Positions 1-10,067 of a DNA stretch of 64,000 nucleotides are shown here, in pieces. This DNA comes from Cohnella cholangitidis (GTDB taxonomy: Bacteria > Bacillota > Bacilli > Paenibacillales > Paenibacillaceae). The notes under the pieces were generated by a model. It searched no databases. It was not told where the DNA came from and was given only the letters and a program-made list of their open reading frames with translations. The stretch lies in assembly GCF_014107495.1 (NCBI RefSeq), contig NZ_CP041969.1, positions 2,188,501 to 2,252,500 on the forward strand, given 5' to 3'. The position numbers and the translations under genes are program-made. The first letter of the stretch is position 1. Every line of letters starts with the position of its first letter.

Positions 1-413
1 GACTTTCCTACTCCGCCTTTGCCGCTGGCGATCGCAATAAACTCTACGCCGCTCTCCGGATGAAGAATCGTATGCGACTCCAGCCCTTCTCCATGGCCTT
101 TGATCGGAGCCGCTTTCTCGTCGCCTTGCGACGCAGGCCGCAATTTCGATATCGCATCCGCCTTCTCCGAATCCGTCATCGCGCGGAAACGGAAATGAGG
201 ATTAACCGCTTCAATGCCGCTCAACGCTTGAGATAAAACTCGTTCCAATAGCCCTGTTTGCTCCATGCTTTCCGGGTGAAGAACAATCGACATAGATACC
301 GCGTTTTCCTTAACGACAACATCCCGGACCAATCCGAGGTCGGTCAGGCTATGCTTGAGCGTAGGCTCGTGTACAGATTGTAGCGTGTTTAGAACAGATT
401 CCCTGGTGACCAT
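1..413 (-). CDS. Mrp/SalA-family P-loop ATPase, N-terminal part (cut by window edge)
   Basis: This is the first ~137 codons of an iron-sulfur-carrier type ATPase. Residues 1-~90 look like the MIP18/DUF59 N-terminal domain. The last readable residues form the deviant Walker A motif ASGKGGVGKS typical of Mrp/NBP35/ParA ATPases. The chosen ATG (413) has a GGGGG Shine-Dalgarno 7 bases upstream; an in-frame ATG pair six codons earlier lacks one. It lies 37 bp downstream of cwlD, an order also known in Bacillus (salA next to cwlD). The family loads Fe-S clusters and in Bacillus affects the scoC regulon; the exact role here is inference, as the C-terminal half is outside the window. Confidence 0.85.
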   Translation of the reverse strand, partial: MVTRESVLNTLQSVHEPTLKHSLTDLGLVRDVVVKENAVSMSIVLHPESMEQTGLLERVLSQALSGIEAVNPHFRFRAMTDSEKADAISKLRPASQGDEKAAPIKGHGEGLESHTILHPESGVEFIAIASGKGGVGK

Positions 414-450
414 AAATTCGACCCCCATCATCAGATTTACATTTTATCTA

Positions 451-1239
451 TTATAGCACAGGCTTTTCCGATTCACCGGACGTATATCTCAATACTCCCC
501 TGTAGATAGAGGCGGCAACCTTGCGTTGGTACTCTTCGTCCGCAAGCAGACTGGCTTCCTCCGGATGTGACAGAAATCCGACTTCTACAAGAGCGGTCGG
601 CATATTCAATGTTTTGAGCAAATATATGGTATCGGCTTTCTTTGCTATCCGCTGCGTATTGCCCAGCATATCCCTCAATTCGGCTTGAATAATCGAGGCT
701 AGCCGCTTGCCCTCTTCATTCTTCGTCGAGTAAAAAGTTTGCGCTCCCGACCATCTTGGCGATGGAATACTGTTCATATGGATGCTGATTGCAAGATCCG
801 CTTGTTGCTTCCGAGCGCGGTCCGCCCTTTGCAGAAGATCCTCCGTTTTGCGCCGCGAGTTTCCTTTGGTTTCAGGCAAAGCGAGATCGTAATCGCCTTC
901 CCGCGTAAGATGCACCAGCGCTCCTGCCTGTTGTAAGTAATCACGCAAATATAAGACGATCGCTAAGTTCAAATCTTTCTCGATTATGCCATCTCTGCTG
1001 ACAGCTCCTCCGTCGGCGCCGCCATGACCGGCATCCAGCACGATAACTTTACCCGACAATGGCAATGACCAATGGCTCCAAGTTCTAGAAGACGGAATTT
1101 CGCTTAAAAACACAACCGCGGTTAACATCATTAAACAGACGACGATACCGAGCCTTAACAGCGCCCTCCGCGTCATCCATACGACCAAATGCTTGCGTCT
1201 TAAGATCGTCCAAAGCCGTCTACCATATCCATTAAACAA
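451..1239 (-). CDS. cwlD: CwlD, N-acetylmuramoyl-L-alanine amidase for spore cortex
   Basis: Zinc amidase of the Amidase_3 family that removes peptide side chains from peptidoglycan so muramic-delta-lactam can form in the spore cortex. There is an N-terminal membrane anchor (about residues 28-46). Zinc ligands and catalytic residues are visible: H72 in LDAGHGG, E87, H154 in ISIHMNS and E219 in ALVEVGF. It is 262 aa from a TTG start with GAGGTGG upstream; starting at M22 would give 241 aa, nearer the 237 aa of the Bacillus protein, so the start is uncertain. The TTG Shine-Dalgarno lies inside the terminator stem of sat, which may limit translation from read-through RNA. Confidence 0.93.
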   Translation of the reverse strand: MFNGYGRRLWTILRRKHLVVWMTRRALLRLGIVVCLMMLTAVVFLSEIPSSRTWSHWSLPLSGKVIVLDAGHGGADGGAVSRDGIIEKDLNLAIVLYLRDYLQQAGALVHLTREGDYDLALPETKGNSRRKTEDLLQRADRARKQQADLAISIHMNSIPSPRWSGAQTFYSTKNEEGKRLASIIQAELRDMLGNTQRIAKKADTIYLLKTLNMPTALVEVGFLSHPEEASLLADEEYQRKVAASIYRGVLRYTSGESEKPVL

Positions 1240-1293
1240 TAAAATCCACCTCGCCCCGGGAAAACTCCCTACATTTTATGGGACAAGGTGGAT
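1236..1293 (-). terminator. Intrinsic terminator after sat, overlapping the cwlD ribosome site
   Basis: A 14-bp stem with two G-U pairs (arms 1280-1293 and 1244-1257) is followed on the minus strand by TTTTATTG. Its 3' arm contains GAGGTGG, which is also the Shine-Dalgarno of the TTG start of cwlD. Confidence 0.8.
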
Positions 1294-1302
1294 ATTTATG
1301 AT

Positions 1303-2481
1303 TTAGATCGCGTAAGTTTTGCTCGCTTCGGCCATACCTTCGATCAGAATCTTAGCCACTTCCGGTCTGGAGAACTCAGGCGGCGGACAAACTCCGTCAC
1401 GCAGCAAAGCGCGTACCTTCGTTCCGGACAAAGTCAAGTGGTGCTCCTTCTCGTGCGGGCAAGTTTTGCTTGATGCCATATTTCCGCATTTCGTGCAGAA
1501 GAAGCTGTGCTCGAAATACAATGGCGTAATGCCGAGTTCTTCCGCAGGTAAGGATTTCAACAAATCCTGTGCTTCGTAAGTGCCGTAATAGTCGCCTACG
1601 CCCGCGTGGTCTCTTCCGACGATGAAGTGGGAACAGCCGTAGTTTTTACGTACTAACGCATGGAAAATCGCTTCGCGAGGTCCCGCATACCGCATCGCTG
1701 CCGGGAACACGCCCAGGAAAACGCGATCCGTCGGATAATAATTTTCGAGAAGAGCGAGATAGCTCTTCATCCGCACGTTGGCAGGAACGTCATCCGATTT
1801 GGTCTCTCCCACCAAAGGGTTGAGGAACAAACCGTCGACGATCTCCATTGCGGCTTTCTGAATATATTCATGCGCTCTGTGCACCGGATTGCGGGTTTGG
1901 AAACCGACTACGGTTTTCCAACCTTTCTCCGCGAAGATACGCCGAGTTTCCGTTGGGTCAAAGTAAAATTCATTGAACTTCTCAGGCACGGGACGGTTCA
2001 ACACTTGAATCGATCCGCCTACGTAATTGTCGGGACGGTCGAATAGCTTAACGACTCCCGGGTGCTCCATGTCGTCCGTCTTAAATACTTGAACGGCTTC
2101 ATGACGCTTGTTAACTTTGTAAATGCTTTCGATGTTCATAACCGCGTATACTACGCCATCGTTCTCTCCAACAAGCGCTGCTTGTCGTCCGATTGCGAGA
2201 TTGGCTGCTTGATCGTCCGTAACGGCGAGCGTAATCGGAATACTCCAGATTGCGCCGTTAGCAAGACGCATATTATTTACGACGGATAAATAGTCGTCTT
2301 CGTTCATGAAACCGGTCAGCGGGCTGAATGCGCCAACGCCGATAAGATCAAGATCCGATATCGTCCACGTGTTCACAGGGATAGATACCAGTTTAGCGGC
2401 TTGAGCAAGCAATTCGTCCCTTTGCTGCCCTTCTACTACTCTGTTAATCAATTGTCCGCCGTGCGGTTGAATTGCGCTCAT
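1303..2481 (-). CDS. sat: Sulfate adenylyltransferase (ATP sulfurylase)
   Basis: Converts ATP and sulfate to adenosine 5'-phosphosulfate (APS) and pyrophosphate, the first step of sulfate assimilation. The 392 aa match the single-domain bacterial Sat family. The nucleotide-binding [11 protein letters not shown] motif is at residues 195-205, with both histidines intact, and VGRDHAG at 288-294. A C-terminal C-x2-C-x8-C-x-H cluster (C329, C332, C341) suggests a structural zinc site, as in some Gram-positive and archaeal homologues. AAGGAG stands upstream of the ATG. It follows cysH by 53 bp, so the pair makes APS and then reduces it. Confidence 0.96.
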   Translation of the reverse strand: MSAIQPHGGQLINRVVEGQQRDELLAQAAKLVSIPVNTWTISDLDLIGVGAFSPLTGFMNEDDYLSVVNNMRLANGAIWSIPITLAVTDDQAANLAIGRQAALVGENDGVVYAVMNIESIYKVNKRHEAVQVFKTDDMEHPGVVKLFDRPDNYVGGSIQVLNRPVPEKFNEFYFDPTETRRIFAEKGWKTVVGFQTRNPVHRAHEYIQKAAMEIVDGLFLNPLVGETKSDDVPANVRMKSYLALLENYYPTDRVFLGVFPAAMRYAGPREAIFHALVRKNYGCSHFIVGRDHAGVGDYYGTYEAQDLLKSLPAEELGITPLYFEHSFFCTKCGNMASSKTCPHEKEHHLTLSGTKVRALLRDGVCPPPEFSRPEVAKILIEGMAEASKTYAI

Positions 2482-2534
2482 GTTCTGAGTAGCTCCTTCT
2501 TGGCTTTTCTAGACTTAACGTAACGTTAGTCTGC

Positions 2535-3227
2535 TTATTTGTGAAGACCGCATTCCGTTTTTTCATTGCCGGCCCAACGTCCTGCGCGCGGATCCTCACC
2601 CGGCATTACAGGCTTCGTGCAATGTTCGCATCCGATACTTGGAAAGTTCTGGTCATGTAACGGATTGTAAATAATATCGTTAGCTCTAATGTACGCCCAT
2701 ACGTCTTCCGATGTCCAAGCCGCAAGCGGATTGAACTTCACTAGGCCGAATTTAGTATCATATTCAACCTTTTTCGCATTGGCGCGAGTAGGCGCTTGAT
2801 CGCGGCGAATTCCTGTGATCCAAGCTTCGTATTGCGAAAGAATCCGCGTCAACGGCTCGACTTTGCGAAGGTTACAGCATGCCGTCGGATCGCTTTTCCA
2901 TAGCTCTTCCCCATGCTCTGCCGCTTGTTGCTCAGGAGTAATCTTGGATTTCACTTCAACGAATTTCAAGTTGTACTTCTCAGCCATCCGATCGCGCGTT
3001 TCGTAAGTTTCTTTGAAGTGAAAGTCCGTGTCGAGATAGAAAATATCCGTGGACGGGCTGATTTTTTGAATCATATCCACAAGCACTACATCTTCCGCGC
3101 CGAAACTGCAGGCGAATGTGATATTAGGAAACGTTTCAATTGCCCATGCGATAACCGTTTCCGCCGACGCATTCTCGAACTCCTCCGCTTTTTGGCGAAT
3201 GAGGTTTTCCTTTTCGATTAAATTCAT
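2535..3227 (-). CDS. cysH: Assimilatory APS/PAPS reductase, [4Fe-4S] type
   Basis: Thioredoxin-dependent reductase giving sulfite from the product of Sat. The 230-aa protein has the iron-sulfur signature of the plant/Bacillus APS-reductase type: CC at 117-118, C-x2-C at 200-203, and the catalytic ECGLH near the C terminus. A tandem CC pair of this type normally means APS is used directly, with no APS kinase needed; none is seen nearby. The ATG at 3227 has GGGAGG eight bases upstream; the preceding TTG does not fit better. A strong promoter lies 50 bp upstream, so cysH-sat forms its own transcription unit after the rpsI terminator. Confidence 0.95.
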   Translation of the reverse strand: MNLIEKENLIRQKAEEFENASAETVIAWAIETFPNITFACSFGAEDVVLVDMIQKISPSTDIFYLDTDFHFKETYETRDRMAEKYNLKFVEVKSKITPEQQAAEHGEELWKSDPTACCNLRKVEPLTRILSQYEAWITGIRRDQAPTRANAKKVEYDTKFGLVKFNPLAAWTSEDVWAYIRANDIIYNPLHDQNFPSIGCEHCTKPVMPGEDPRAGRWAGNEKTECGLHK

Positions 3228-3275
3228 CAAAATGACCTCCCGTGAAATCCTACTATTTAAGTATGAATAGATAAT

Positions 3276-3304
3276 ATTATACGCTTTGGGGCGTAATTGT
3301 TCAA
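3276..3304 (-). promoter_or_regulatory. Sigma-A promoter of cysH-sat
   Basis: TTGAAC (3299-3304), a 17-bp spacer and TATAAT (3276-3281), placed between the rpsI terminator and cysH. Just downstream, an imperfect inverted repeat (CTATT, 8 bp, AATAG) at about 3254-3271 could be an operator, for example for a sulfur regulator, but no known consensus was matched with certainty. Confidence 0.75.
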
Positions 3305-3317
3305 TCTTTTACATAAG

Positions 3318-3361
3318 AAAATGCCTTTCCCACCATCATATGTAATGGGAGAAAGGCATTT
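3318..3361 (-). terminator. Intrinsic terminator after rpsI
   Basis: Arms 3346-3361 and 3318-3331 pair over 14 bp with a 2-base bulge and are followed on the minus strand by TTTTCTTATG. It separates rplM-rpsI from cysH-sat. Confidence 0.85.
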
Positions 3362-3379
3362 CGTATCGTGTGATAAATA

Positions 3380-3772
3380 TTAACGTTTGGAGAATTGAGG
3401 AGCGCGACGAGCGGCTTTCAATCCGTATTTTTTACGTTCTTTCATACGCGGATCACGAGTCAGGAATCCTGCTTTTTTGAGAGCTGGACGAAGCTCAGGA
3501 TCAGCTTTCAGAAGCGCACGGGAAATACCGTGACGAATTGCGCCAGCTTGACCGGAAGTACCGCCGCCGTGAGCCAAGATGAGAATATCATATTTGGTTA
3601 CAGTGTCGGTCAGGTTCAACGGTTGCTTAACGATCAATTTCAAAGTTTCCAAATCGAAGTAATCATTGATTTCACGTTTGTTGATAACGATGCGGCCTTC
3701 ACCCGGCACGAGTCGAACCCGCGCAACGGAGTGCTTGCGGCGACCCGTTCCTAAATATTGCACTTGAGCCAT
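3380..3772 (-). CDS. rpsI: Small subunit ribosomal protein S9 (uS9)
   Basis: 30S head protein whose basic C-terminal tail reaches the P-site tRNA. The 130 aa length is standard, with N-terminal [16 protein letters not shown] and the conserved C-terminal end ...APQFSKR seen directly. It is translated 18 bp after rplM and ends at a strong terminator, so rplM-rpsI is a two-gene operon as in most bacteria. Confidence 0.97.
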   Translation of the reverse strand: MAQVQYLGTGRRKHSVARVRLVPGEGRIVINKREINDYFDLETLKLIVKQPLNLTDTVTKYDILILAHGGGTSGQAGAIRHGISRALLKADPELRPALKKAGFLTRDPRMKERKKYGLKAARRAPQFSKR

Positions 3773-3790
3773 TCGAAAGTCCTCCTTTTT

Positions 3791-4228
3791 TTATCCGCGA
3801 AGTTCGTAAACTTCAGGCTTTTGGGCTTGGTGTGGATGATTTGGACCAGCGTAAACGTTCAGTTTACCTTGAAGCTGATGTCCGAGTTTGTTCTTAGGAA
3901 GCATACCGTAAACAGCCAGTTCGATAATGCGAGCAGGTTTTTTGTTGATCATTTCCTGCGCAGTAGTCGTTTTCAGACCGCCTGGGTAGTGAGAGTGAGT
4001 GTAGTATTTCTTTTGTTGCAATTTCTTGCCTGTAAGAACGATCTTCTCAGCATTGATGACGATAACGAAATCGCCAGTATCAATATGAGGTGTGAATTCA
4101 GGCTTGTGCTTGCCGCGGATAAGAGCTGCAGCTTCACTTGCCAGACGACCAAGGGTTTTGCCTTCGGCGTCGATAATATGCCATTTGCGCTCTACTTCAA
4201 GAGGCTTAGCCATATAGGTTGTACGCAT
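3791..4228 (-). CDS. rplM: Large subunit ribosomal protein L13 (uL13)
   Basis: Early-assembly 50S protein; 145 aa, the usual length, with start MRTTYMAKP and the family motif [16 protein letters not shown] stands before the ATG. A ~200-nt untranslated leader with its own sigma-A promoter precedes it, which agrees with autogenous control known for this operon in Firmicutes. Cotranscribed with rpsI. Confidence 0.97.
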   Translation of the reverse strand: MRTTYMAKPLEVERKWHIIDAEGKTLGRLASEAAALIRGKHKPEFTPHIDTGDFVIVINAEKIVLTGKKLQQKKYYTHSHYPGGLKTTTAQEMINKKPARIIELAVYGMLPKNKLGHQLQGKLNVYAGPNHPHQAQKPEVYELRG

Positions 4229-4423
4229 GAAACATCCTCCTTCGGGTTAATTCCCTGCTTTTTATGTGGTACGGCTATAACGATCATTAACTTGATTTTA
4301 TCTTAGTTGGTTGGGTAAATCTAAATGAGATCGAGTACTCGGATGAGAAGTCCTTTCCGTCAAACTCACCGCCAAACGTGACGTTCCTGCGCTGGGGCCG
4401 TGGGTAGCCACGCAGAAAGCACA
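4229..4423 (-). ncRNA. 5' leader of rplM-rpsI, probable L13-type autoregulatory leader
   Basis: About 195 untranslated nucleotides lie between the promoter at 4430-4458 and rplM. A CGTGG-CTA-CCACG hairpin lies near the 5' end (about 4399-4413). An L13 leader is established in Firmicutes at this position; I could not match its consensus base by base, so the identity is inferred from position. Confidence 0.4.
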
Positions 4424-4429
4424 AAATTT

Positions 4430-4458
4430 ATTGTACATGAAATCGGGAGATTATGCAA
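4430..4458 (-). promoter_or_regulatory. Sigma-A promoter of rplM-rpsI
   Basis: TTGCAT (4453-4458), 17-bp spacer, TACAAT (4430-4435). The -35 box is only a few bases from the stop codon of truA, so rplM-rpsI is uncoupled from the upstream superoperon. Confidence 0.75.
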
Positions 4459-4463
4459 GTCAT

Positions 4464-5324
4464 TTAAAATCTATAAACGGCTTGCTCTTGCCTAACGGGA
4501 TCCAGTTCTTCATAGCGTACTTCCCACAATGACAACCCATGCGGAACCGCTGTCGGTCCGGCTTTCGCTCTATCGCGGGCAGCCAGTATGGGCGCCATCT
4601 GCGCAGCCGTTTTCTTGCCTTCCCCTATATGAATCAATGTTCCGGCAATAATCCGTACCATATTGTACAGGAAACCCGTTCCCGTAACGTACAAATGGAT
4701 CACTCCGCGCTGTTTGCCCGGATAGTATCGCTCGTCCCATGATTTGCCGCTTTCATTCAAGTGATTCGCCGGCGAAAAAGGATCCGTCTCGATCTCCAAT
4801 CGTACATCAAGAATAGTGCGAACGTGACTTGGTTTGGTTGATTGGGGCGAAGTAAACGATGAAAAGTCATGCTCGCCCAGCAGATGCTCAAGACTTGCTC
4901 TCATCTCGGCGAAATCCAGCGGCGTCGGGTGATGAAATTCATACCGTCTGCGAAAGAGATCCGGAATTCGGTTGCAGTTGATCGTATATCGATAAGTCTT
5001 GCTAATCGCATGCCTTCTAGCATGAAATTCATCCGATACGTTTAACGCGCATTGAACGACTATATCTTGAGGCAGTCTCGTATTCAAGGCGATTGCCCAA
5101 CGTTCGATCGGTATCGACGAAGAAGTCGTAAAGTTAACGATCTGGCACCTTGCGTGCACGCCTGCATCCGTTCGACCGGAGCCCGTCAGCTTAACGCGCT
5201 CTCGGGATAGCATGAAGATCGCGTGCTCCAGCTTATCCTGAATCGTATTGCCGCATGGCTGGCTTTGAAATCCGGAATAATCCGTACCATCGTAACTGAC
5301 GATGAGAGCGATATTTCGCATCAT
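4464..5324 (-). CDS. truA: tRNA pseudouridine(38-40) synthase TruA
   Basis: Isomerises uridines 38-40 in the tRNA anticodon arm. The catalytic aspartate sits in GSGRTDAGVHA (about residues 49-59). The 286 aa exceed the typical ~250 because of an insertion around residues 180-200. GGGGG lies six bases before the first of two adjacent ATGs. A terminator after rplQ precedes it, so it probably uses a weak promoter in the 55-bp gap: TTGCGC, 17 bp, TACGAT can be read there, with low confidence. Confidence 0.95.
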   Translation of the reverse strand: MMRNIALIVSYDGTDYSGFQSQPCGNTIQDKLEHAIFMLSRERVKLTGSGRTDAGVHARCQIVNFTTSSSIPIERWAIALNTRLPQDIVVQCALNVSDEFHARRHAISKTYRYTINCNRIPDLFRRRYEFHHPTPLDFAEMRASLEHLLGEHDFSSFTSPQSTKPSHVRTILDVRLEIETDPFSPANHLNESGKSWDERYYPGKQRGVIHLYVTGTGFLYNMVRIIAGTLIHIGEGKKTAAQMAPILAARDRAKAGPTAVPHGLSLWEVRYEELDPVRQEQAVYRF

Positions 5325-5379
5325 TTCATTCCCCCGAATACGGAATCGTACCTAAAGGCTGCTAGCTGCGCAACGCCAC

Positions 5380-5419
5380 AAAAAAAGGATGATCCGAATG
5401 CGTGATTCGGTCCATCCTT
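5380..5419 (-). terminator. Intrinsic terminator closing the ribosomal superoperon
   Basis: The minus-strand stem AAGGATG..CCGAAT / ATTCGG..CATCCTT (5385-5419) is followed by a run of seven T. It is the first clear terminator downstream of the rpsJ promoter at 20981, some 15.6 kb away. Confidence 0.85.
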
Positions 5420-5432
5420 CTTTGCTCCGTTC

Positions 5433-5798
5433 TTACGCGCGATCAACGAGCTCAAGATACACCATTGGAGCTGAATCTCCACGGCGAGGTCCCAGCTTCA
5501 GGATGCGTGTATATCCACCCGGACGTTCCGCGTAACGCGGAGCCAATTCGGAGAACAGTTTTTGGATGGCGTCTTGTTCGCCGTTAAGGCTTTCGCGACG
5601 CACGAATGCAGATACCTGACGACGAGCGTGCAGGTCGCCGCGTTTAGCGAGCGTAATCAACTTTTCCGCGATGGAGCGCACTTCTTTAGCTTTCGCTTCA
5701 GTCGTTTGGATACGCTCGTACAGGAACAGGTCGGTGCACAGATCACGGAAAAGAGCTTTCCGCGAACTGGAGTCGCGACTCAGTTTTTGATATGCCAT
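5433..5798 (-). CDS. rplQ: Large subunit ribosomal protein L17 (bL17)
   Basis: 50S protein near the exit tunnel; 121 aa starting [11 protein letters not shown]. The frame is open for 19 more codons upstream, but the ATG at 5798 has GGGAGGG at proper distance and matches the family start. Last gene of the S10-spc-alpha cluster, directly after rpoA and just before the terminator. Confidence 0.97.
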   Translation of the reverse strand: MAYQKLSRDSSSRKALFRDLCTDLFLYERIQTTEAKAKEVRSIAEKLITLAKRGDLHARRQVSAFVRRESLNGEQDAIQKLFSELAPRYAERPGGYTRILKLGPRRGDSAPMVYLELVDRA

Positions 5799-5880
5799 TT
5801 GTTTTCCCTCCCTCTTGTGCGAGTGATGAAGCAGCGCCTTAGCGTCTGCGTTCATTCGTCACGTGTTGCTAATAACGATG

Positions 5881-6825
5881 CTATTCCTCGAAACGGAGAC
5901 CTAATCCCAGTTCTTCAAGCTTTTCTTGAACTTCTTCCAAAGACTTGCGGCCCAAGTTGCGAACCTTCATCATGTCTTCTTCCGTTTTCGTGATCAGCTC
6001 TTGAACGGTGTTAATTCCAGCGCGTTTCAAGCAGTTGTAGGAACGGACCGAAAGGTCGAGCTCTTCGATAGTCATCTCGAGCACTTTTTCCTTCTTGTCC
6101 TCTTCCTTCTCTTTCATCGTTTCGGTATCTTTGGCCTCATCCGTAAGACCCACGAACAAGGATAAGTGATCCGTCAGGATTTTCGCGCCCAGGCTAACCG
6201 CTTCTTCAGGTCGGATACTGCCATCGGTCCAAACTTCAAGCGTAAGCTTGTCATAGTTCGTTACTTGACCGACGCGAGTGTTCTCGACTTGATAGTTCAC
6301 GCGGGTAATCGGCGTATAGATCGAATCGATCGGAATAACGCCAATCGGTTGATCTTCCTTCTTGTTACGATCCGAAGGGACGTAACCGCGTCCTACTCTG
6401 GCAAATATACGCATGTGAAGACGTGCGCCAGAAGCCAGTGTAGCGATGTGCAGGTCCGGGTTCAAGATTTCCACGTCGCTATCCGCGCGAATATCTCCAG
6501 CCGTAACTACGCCATCGCCTTCCGCATCGATCTCAAGCACTTTTTCCTCATCGGAATGAATCTTCAGCGAAAGACGCTTCAGATTGAGGATGATTTGCGT
6601 TACATCCTCAATAACACCCGGAATCGTGGAGAATTCATGAAGAACTCCGTCGATCTGAACCGATACAACGGCCGCGCCCGGTAAGGACGACAACAGAATA
6701 CGACGAAGAGAGTTACCAAGAGTCATCCCATAACCGCGTTCCAGCGGTTCTACGACGAACCGGCCATACCTCTTGTCATCCTGAATTTCCACGGAATCGA
6801 TTTTCGGTTTCTCGATCACTATCAT
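5881..6825 (-). CDS. rpoA: RNA polymerase alpha subunit
   Basis: Scaffold for beta and beta' assembly and target of activators and UP elements. At 314 aa it has the family layout: N-terminal dimerisation domain (residues 1-~230, with [14 protein letters not shown]), an acidic-basic linker (EKEEDKKEK), and the C-terminal helix-hairpin-helix domain ([17 protein letters not shown]...[12 protein letters not shown]). The ATG at 6825 ([10 protein letters not shown]) follows AAGGAGG; upstream codons are not part of the family. Stands between rpsK and rplQ as usual. Confidence 0.97.
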   Translation of the reverse strand: MIVIEKPKIDSVEIQDDKRYGRFVVEPLERGYGMTLGNSLRRILLSSLPGAAVVSVQIDGVLHEFSTIPGVIEDVTQIILNLKRLSLKIHSDEEKVLEIDAEGDGVVTAGDIRADSDVEILNPDLHIATLASGARLHMRIFARVGRGYVPSDRNKKEDQPIGVIPIDSIYTPITRVNYQVENTRVGQVTNYDKLTLEVWTDGSIRPEEAVSLGAKILTDHLSLFVGLTDEAKDTETMKEKEEDKKEKVLEMTIEELDLSVRSYNCLKRAGINTVQELITKTEEDMMKVRNLGRKSLEEVQEKLEELGLGLRFEE

Positions 6826-6992
6826 AACCAAAACCTCCTTCAAAACGTCGCTGACGTTGCCATTGTTCACCCATGCTAAATGGTTCAGCCTTTAATAAGG
6901 AGAAATGTTTATGGGGTAAACCATGTAGTATGCCTAACCGTTACAACCATTATTCTCAAGTTGTTCTTGTTTGATACCACATTGCAACGAGA

Positions 6993-7391
6993 CTATACGC
7001 GGCGGCGCTTCGGAGGACGGCATCCGTTATGCGGGATTGGTGTTACGTCTCTGATCATGCTGACTTCAAGACCAGCGGCTTGCAACGAACGAATCGCAGC
7101 TTCGCGGCCGGCGCCAGGACCTTTAACAGAAACTTCTACCAGACGCATTCCGTGTTCCATCGCAGCGCGGGCTGCAGATTCGGCTGCCATTTGAGCAGCG
7201 AACGGCGTGCTTTTACGGGAGCCTTTGAAACCAAGGTTACCGGAGCTCGCCCAGGAAACCGCGTTACCGTGCGGATCCGTAATCGTCACGATTGTATTGT
7301 TAAACGTGGAACGGATATGTGCCACTCCGCTGTCGATATTCTTCCGATCACGACGCTTGGTACGTACGACTTTCTTGCCTTTTTGTGCCAT
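6993..7391 (-). CDS. rpsK: Small subunit ribosomal protein S11 (uS11)
   Basis: 30S platform protein near the mRNA exit; 132 aa, with the conserved internal stretch ending in [12 protein letters not shown] and a basic C terminus (CRPPKRRRV). It lies 18 bp after rpsM. The 167-bp gap to rpoA is untranslated; I saw no convincing promoter or terminator in it. Confidence 0.97.
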   Translation of the reverse strand: MAQKGKKVVRTKRRDRKNIDSGVAHIRSTFNNTIVTITDPHGNAVSWASSGNLGFKGSRKSTPFAAQMAAESAARAAMEHGMRLVEVSVKGPGAGREAAIRSLQAAGLEVSMIRDVTPIPHNGCRPPKRRRV

Positions 7392-7409
7392 GTTTGTTAT
7401 CCCCCCTTA

Positions 7410-7778
7410 TTACTTCTTCTTGTTCGCTACTGTACGACGTGGACCTTTGCGTGTACGTGCGTTCGTTTTCGAACGTTGTCCGCGAACCGGCAGACCGCGG
7501 CGGTGACGGATGCCTCGATAGCAGCCGATTTCAATCAGCCGTTTGATGTTTAGTGCAATTTCGCGACGCAGGTCGCCCTCGACCTTTTGTTCTTTGTCGA
7601 TCGTTTCACGAAGACGAGCCAGCTCATCCTCTGTCAGATCGCGAACGCGAGTGTCGGGATTGACGCCCGTAGTTGCTAGAATCCTCTGGGAAGTTGGTTT
7701 ACCAATTCCGAAGATATACGTAAGGGCGATTTCCACGCGCTTGTCGCGCGGGAGGTCAACACCAGATATACGTGCCAT
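7410..7778 (-). CDS. rpsM: Small subunit ribosomal protein S13 (uS13)
   Basis: 30S head protein that contacts tRNA and the subunit bridges; 122 aa, starting [11 protein letters not shown]. The ATG at 7778 was preferred to one four codons upstream because GGAGG lies 11 bases before it and the family starts here. The C-terminal tail ...RRTVANKKK is intact. Confidence 0.97.
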   Translation of the reverse strand: MARISGVDLPRDKRVEIALTYIFGIGKPTSQRILATTGVNPDTRVRDLTEDELARLRETIDKEQKVEGDLRREIALNIKRLIEIGCYRGIRHRRGLPVRGQRSKTNARTRKGPRRTVANKKK

Positions 7779-7801
7779 AGTTAGGGGCACCTCCTTCTAT
7801 A

Positions 7802-8056
<255 letters not shown>

Positions 8057-8100
8057 TCAAAGCCGTTCGATCTTTTCGTGCATAGGTAGACCGAACGAAC

Positions 8101-8316
8101 TTATTTACGGTAGGTGATACGGCCCCGCGTTAGATCGTAGGGTGACAACTGGATAACCACTTTATCCCCCGTTAGAATCCGTATGAAATGCATCCGAAGT
8201 TTTCCGGAAACATGCGCAAGGATTTGATGTCCGTTCTCGAGTTCGACCTTGAACATGGCATTCGGTAGCGGTTCAATAACCGTTCCTTCCACCTCGATGA
8301 CGTCCTCTTTGGCCAC
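8101..8316 (-). CDS. infA: Translation initiation factor IF-1
   Basis: S1/OB-fold factor that binds the 30S A site during initiation; 71 aa, beginning [12 protein letters not shown] chose the GTG at 8316: GGAG is seven bases upstream and it matches the family, whereas an ATG two codons earlier (8322) has the Shine-Dalgarno only one base away. That ATG overlaps the stop of the KOW-domain gene, so the two genes are probably translationally coupled. Confidence 0.96.
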   Translation of the reverse strand: MAKEDVIEVEGTVIEPLPNAMFKVELENGHQILAHVSGKLRMHFIRILTGDKVVIQLSPYDLTRGRITYRK

Positions 8317-8318
8317 CG

Positions 8319-8627
8319 TCATTCTCCTTTCTCTTCAGCATGCGTTTCGAGCCGTTGTTCGATTTGTCCGATAGCGTGCCGGAGCTTCGCGTTGGTGACG
8401 CGGCCGGTTTCGCGAAGGCTATTCGCTACTTCCTCGCTTCGGATCCCGATCGGTTCGAGATGCAGCACGTTTTTGCGTTTGGGCCGATCGAAGCGGCGTT
8501 TATCACCGTCGGCCACGAGCGCGAATCGCTCATCGACGAGGGCAATCACGATAATGAGCTGCCCTTCGTCTCTACCACGCCGGCTTCTCACGATATCTCC
8601 GGGCTCCAACTTAACGTTTACCGTCAT
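8319..8627 (-). CDS. KOW-domain RNA-binding protein (YbzG/L14e-like)
   Basis: 102-aa basic protein with an N-terminal KOW motif ([15 protein letters not shown]) and a C-terminal helical, charged tail. Small KOW proteins between map and infA are known in Bacilli and are taken to be ribosome-associated; the precise function is not established. The ATG at 8627 has AGGTGA at good distance; an in-frame GTG three codons earlier is possible. Gap to map is 15 bp. Confidence 0.8.
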   Translation of the reverse strand: MTVNVKLEPGDIVRSRRGRDEGQLIIVIALVDERFALVADGDKRRFDRPKRKNVLHLEPIGIRSEEVANSLRETGRVTNAKLRHAIGQIEQRLETHAEEKGE

Positions 8628-8642
8628 TTCATTCACCTAGCT

Positions 8643-9389
8643 TTACGCACGGGTTAGTATTTCGTACCCGTCTTCGGTTACGGCAATCGTATGCTCGAAA
8701 TGCGCGCACAGCGATCCGTCCACCGTGACGACCGTCCAATTATCGGACAATGTCTTCACGTAACGTTCTCCCACGATGACCATCGGCTCGATCGCGAGTG
8801 TCATTCCAGGTTTGAGCCGCGGACCGCGGTCAGGAACGCCATAATTCGGAATCTGCGGTTCCTCGTGCAGATCAGCTCCTACGCCGTGTCCGACGTATTC
8901 CCTGACTACCGAGAAGCCCGCCTCTTCGATCACTTTCTGTATTCCGTGGGAAACGGTAAACAGCCTCACGTCTGGACGAACCAGCTCCAATCCCGCGAAG
9001 AGCGACGCTTCCGTAACATCCAGAAGCCGTTGCGCTTCGTCGGAAATTCGACCGACACCGTACGTCCAAGCGGAATCTCCGTGATAGCCGTGGTACTGTG
9101 CGCCGATATCGATGCTGATGATATCGCCTTCTACTAGCTTCCGCGGACCGGGAAACCCGTGTACGAGCTCCTCGTTCGTTGAAGCGCATATGCTGGCCGG
9201 AAAACCGTTATAACCTTTGAAAGAAGGAACGGCACCTTGACTGCGGATGAAAGTATCGGCTATCCGATCTAGTTCGGCGGTTGTTACACCAGGCATGACC
9301 GCCTGTTTCATCAGGCGATGCGTCTCTGCTACAATCCGTCCCGCCTCACGCATCAAGTTTAATTCTTTTTCGGACTTGATAACGATCAT
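8643..9389 (-). CDS. map: Methionine aminopeptidase type I
   Basis: Removes the initiator methionine from nascent proteins. The 248-aa pita-bread fold protein has all five metal ligands in recognisable motifs: two aspartates in [14 protein letters not shown], the histidine in [12 protein letters not shown], and glutamates in LAIEPMV and AHFEHTIAV. It starts 6 bp after adk, in the secY-adk-map-infA order conserved in Firmicutes. Confidence 0.96.
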   Translation of the reverse strand: MIVIKSEKELNLMREAGRIVAETHRLMKQAVMPGVTTAELDRIADTFIRSQGAVPSFKGYNGFPASICASTNEELVHGFPGPRKLVEGDIISIDIGAQYHGYHGDSAWTYGVGRISDEAQRLLDVTEASLFAGLELVRPDVRLFTVSHGIQKVIEEAGFSVVREYVGHGVGADLHEEPQIPNYGVPDRGPRLKPGMTLAIEPMVIVGERYVKTLSDNWTVVTVDGSLCAHFEHTIAVTEDGYEILTRA

Positions 9390-9395
9390 GGCCGA

Positions 9396-10067
<672 letters not shown>

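Noticed and set aside
3228..3317. SAM or T-box riboswitch before cysH
   Set aside because: The gap from the rpsI terminator to cysH is under 100 bp and holds a full promoter; no riboswitch core or terminator is present.
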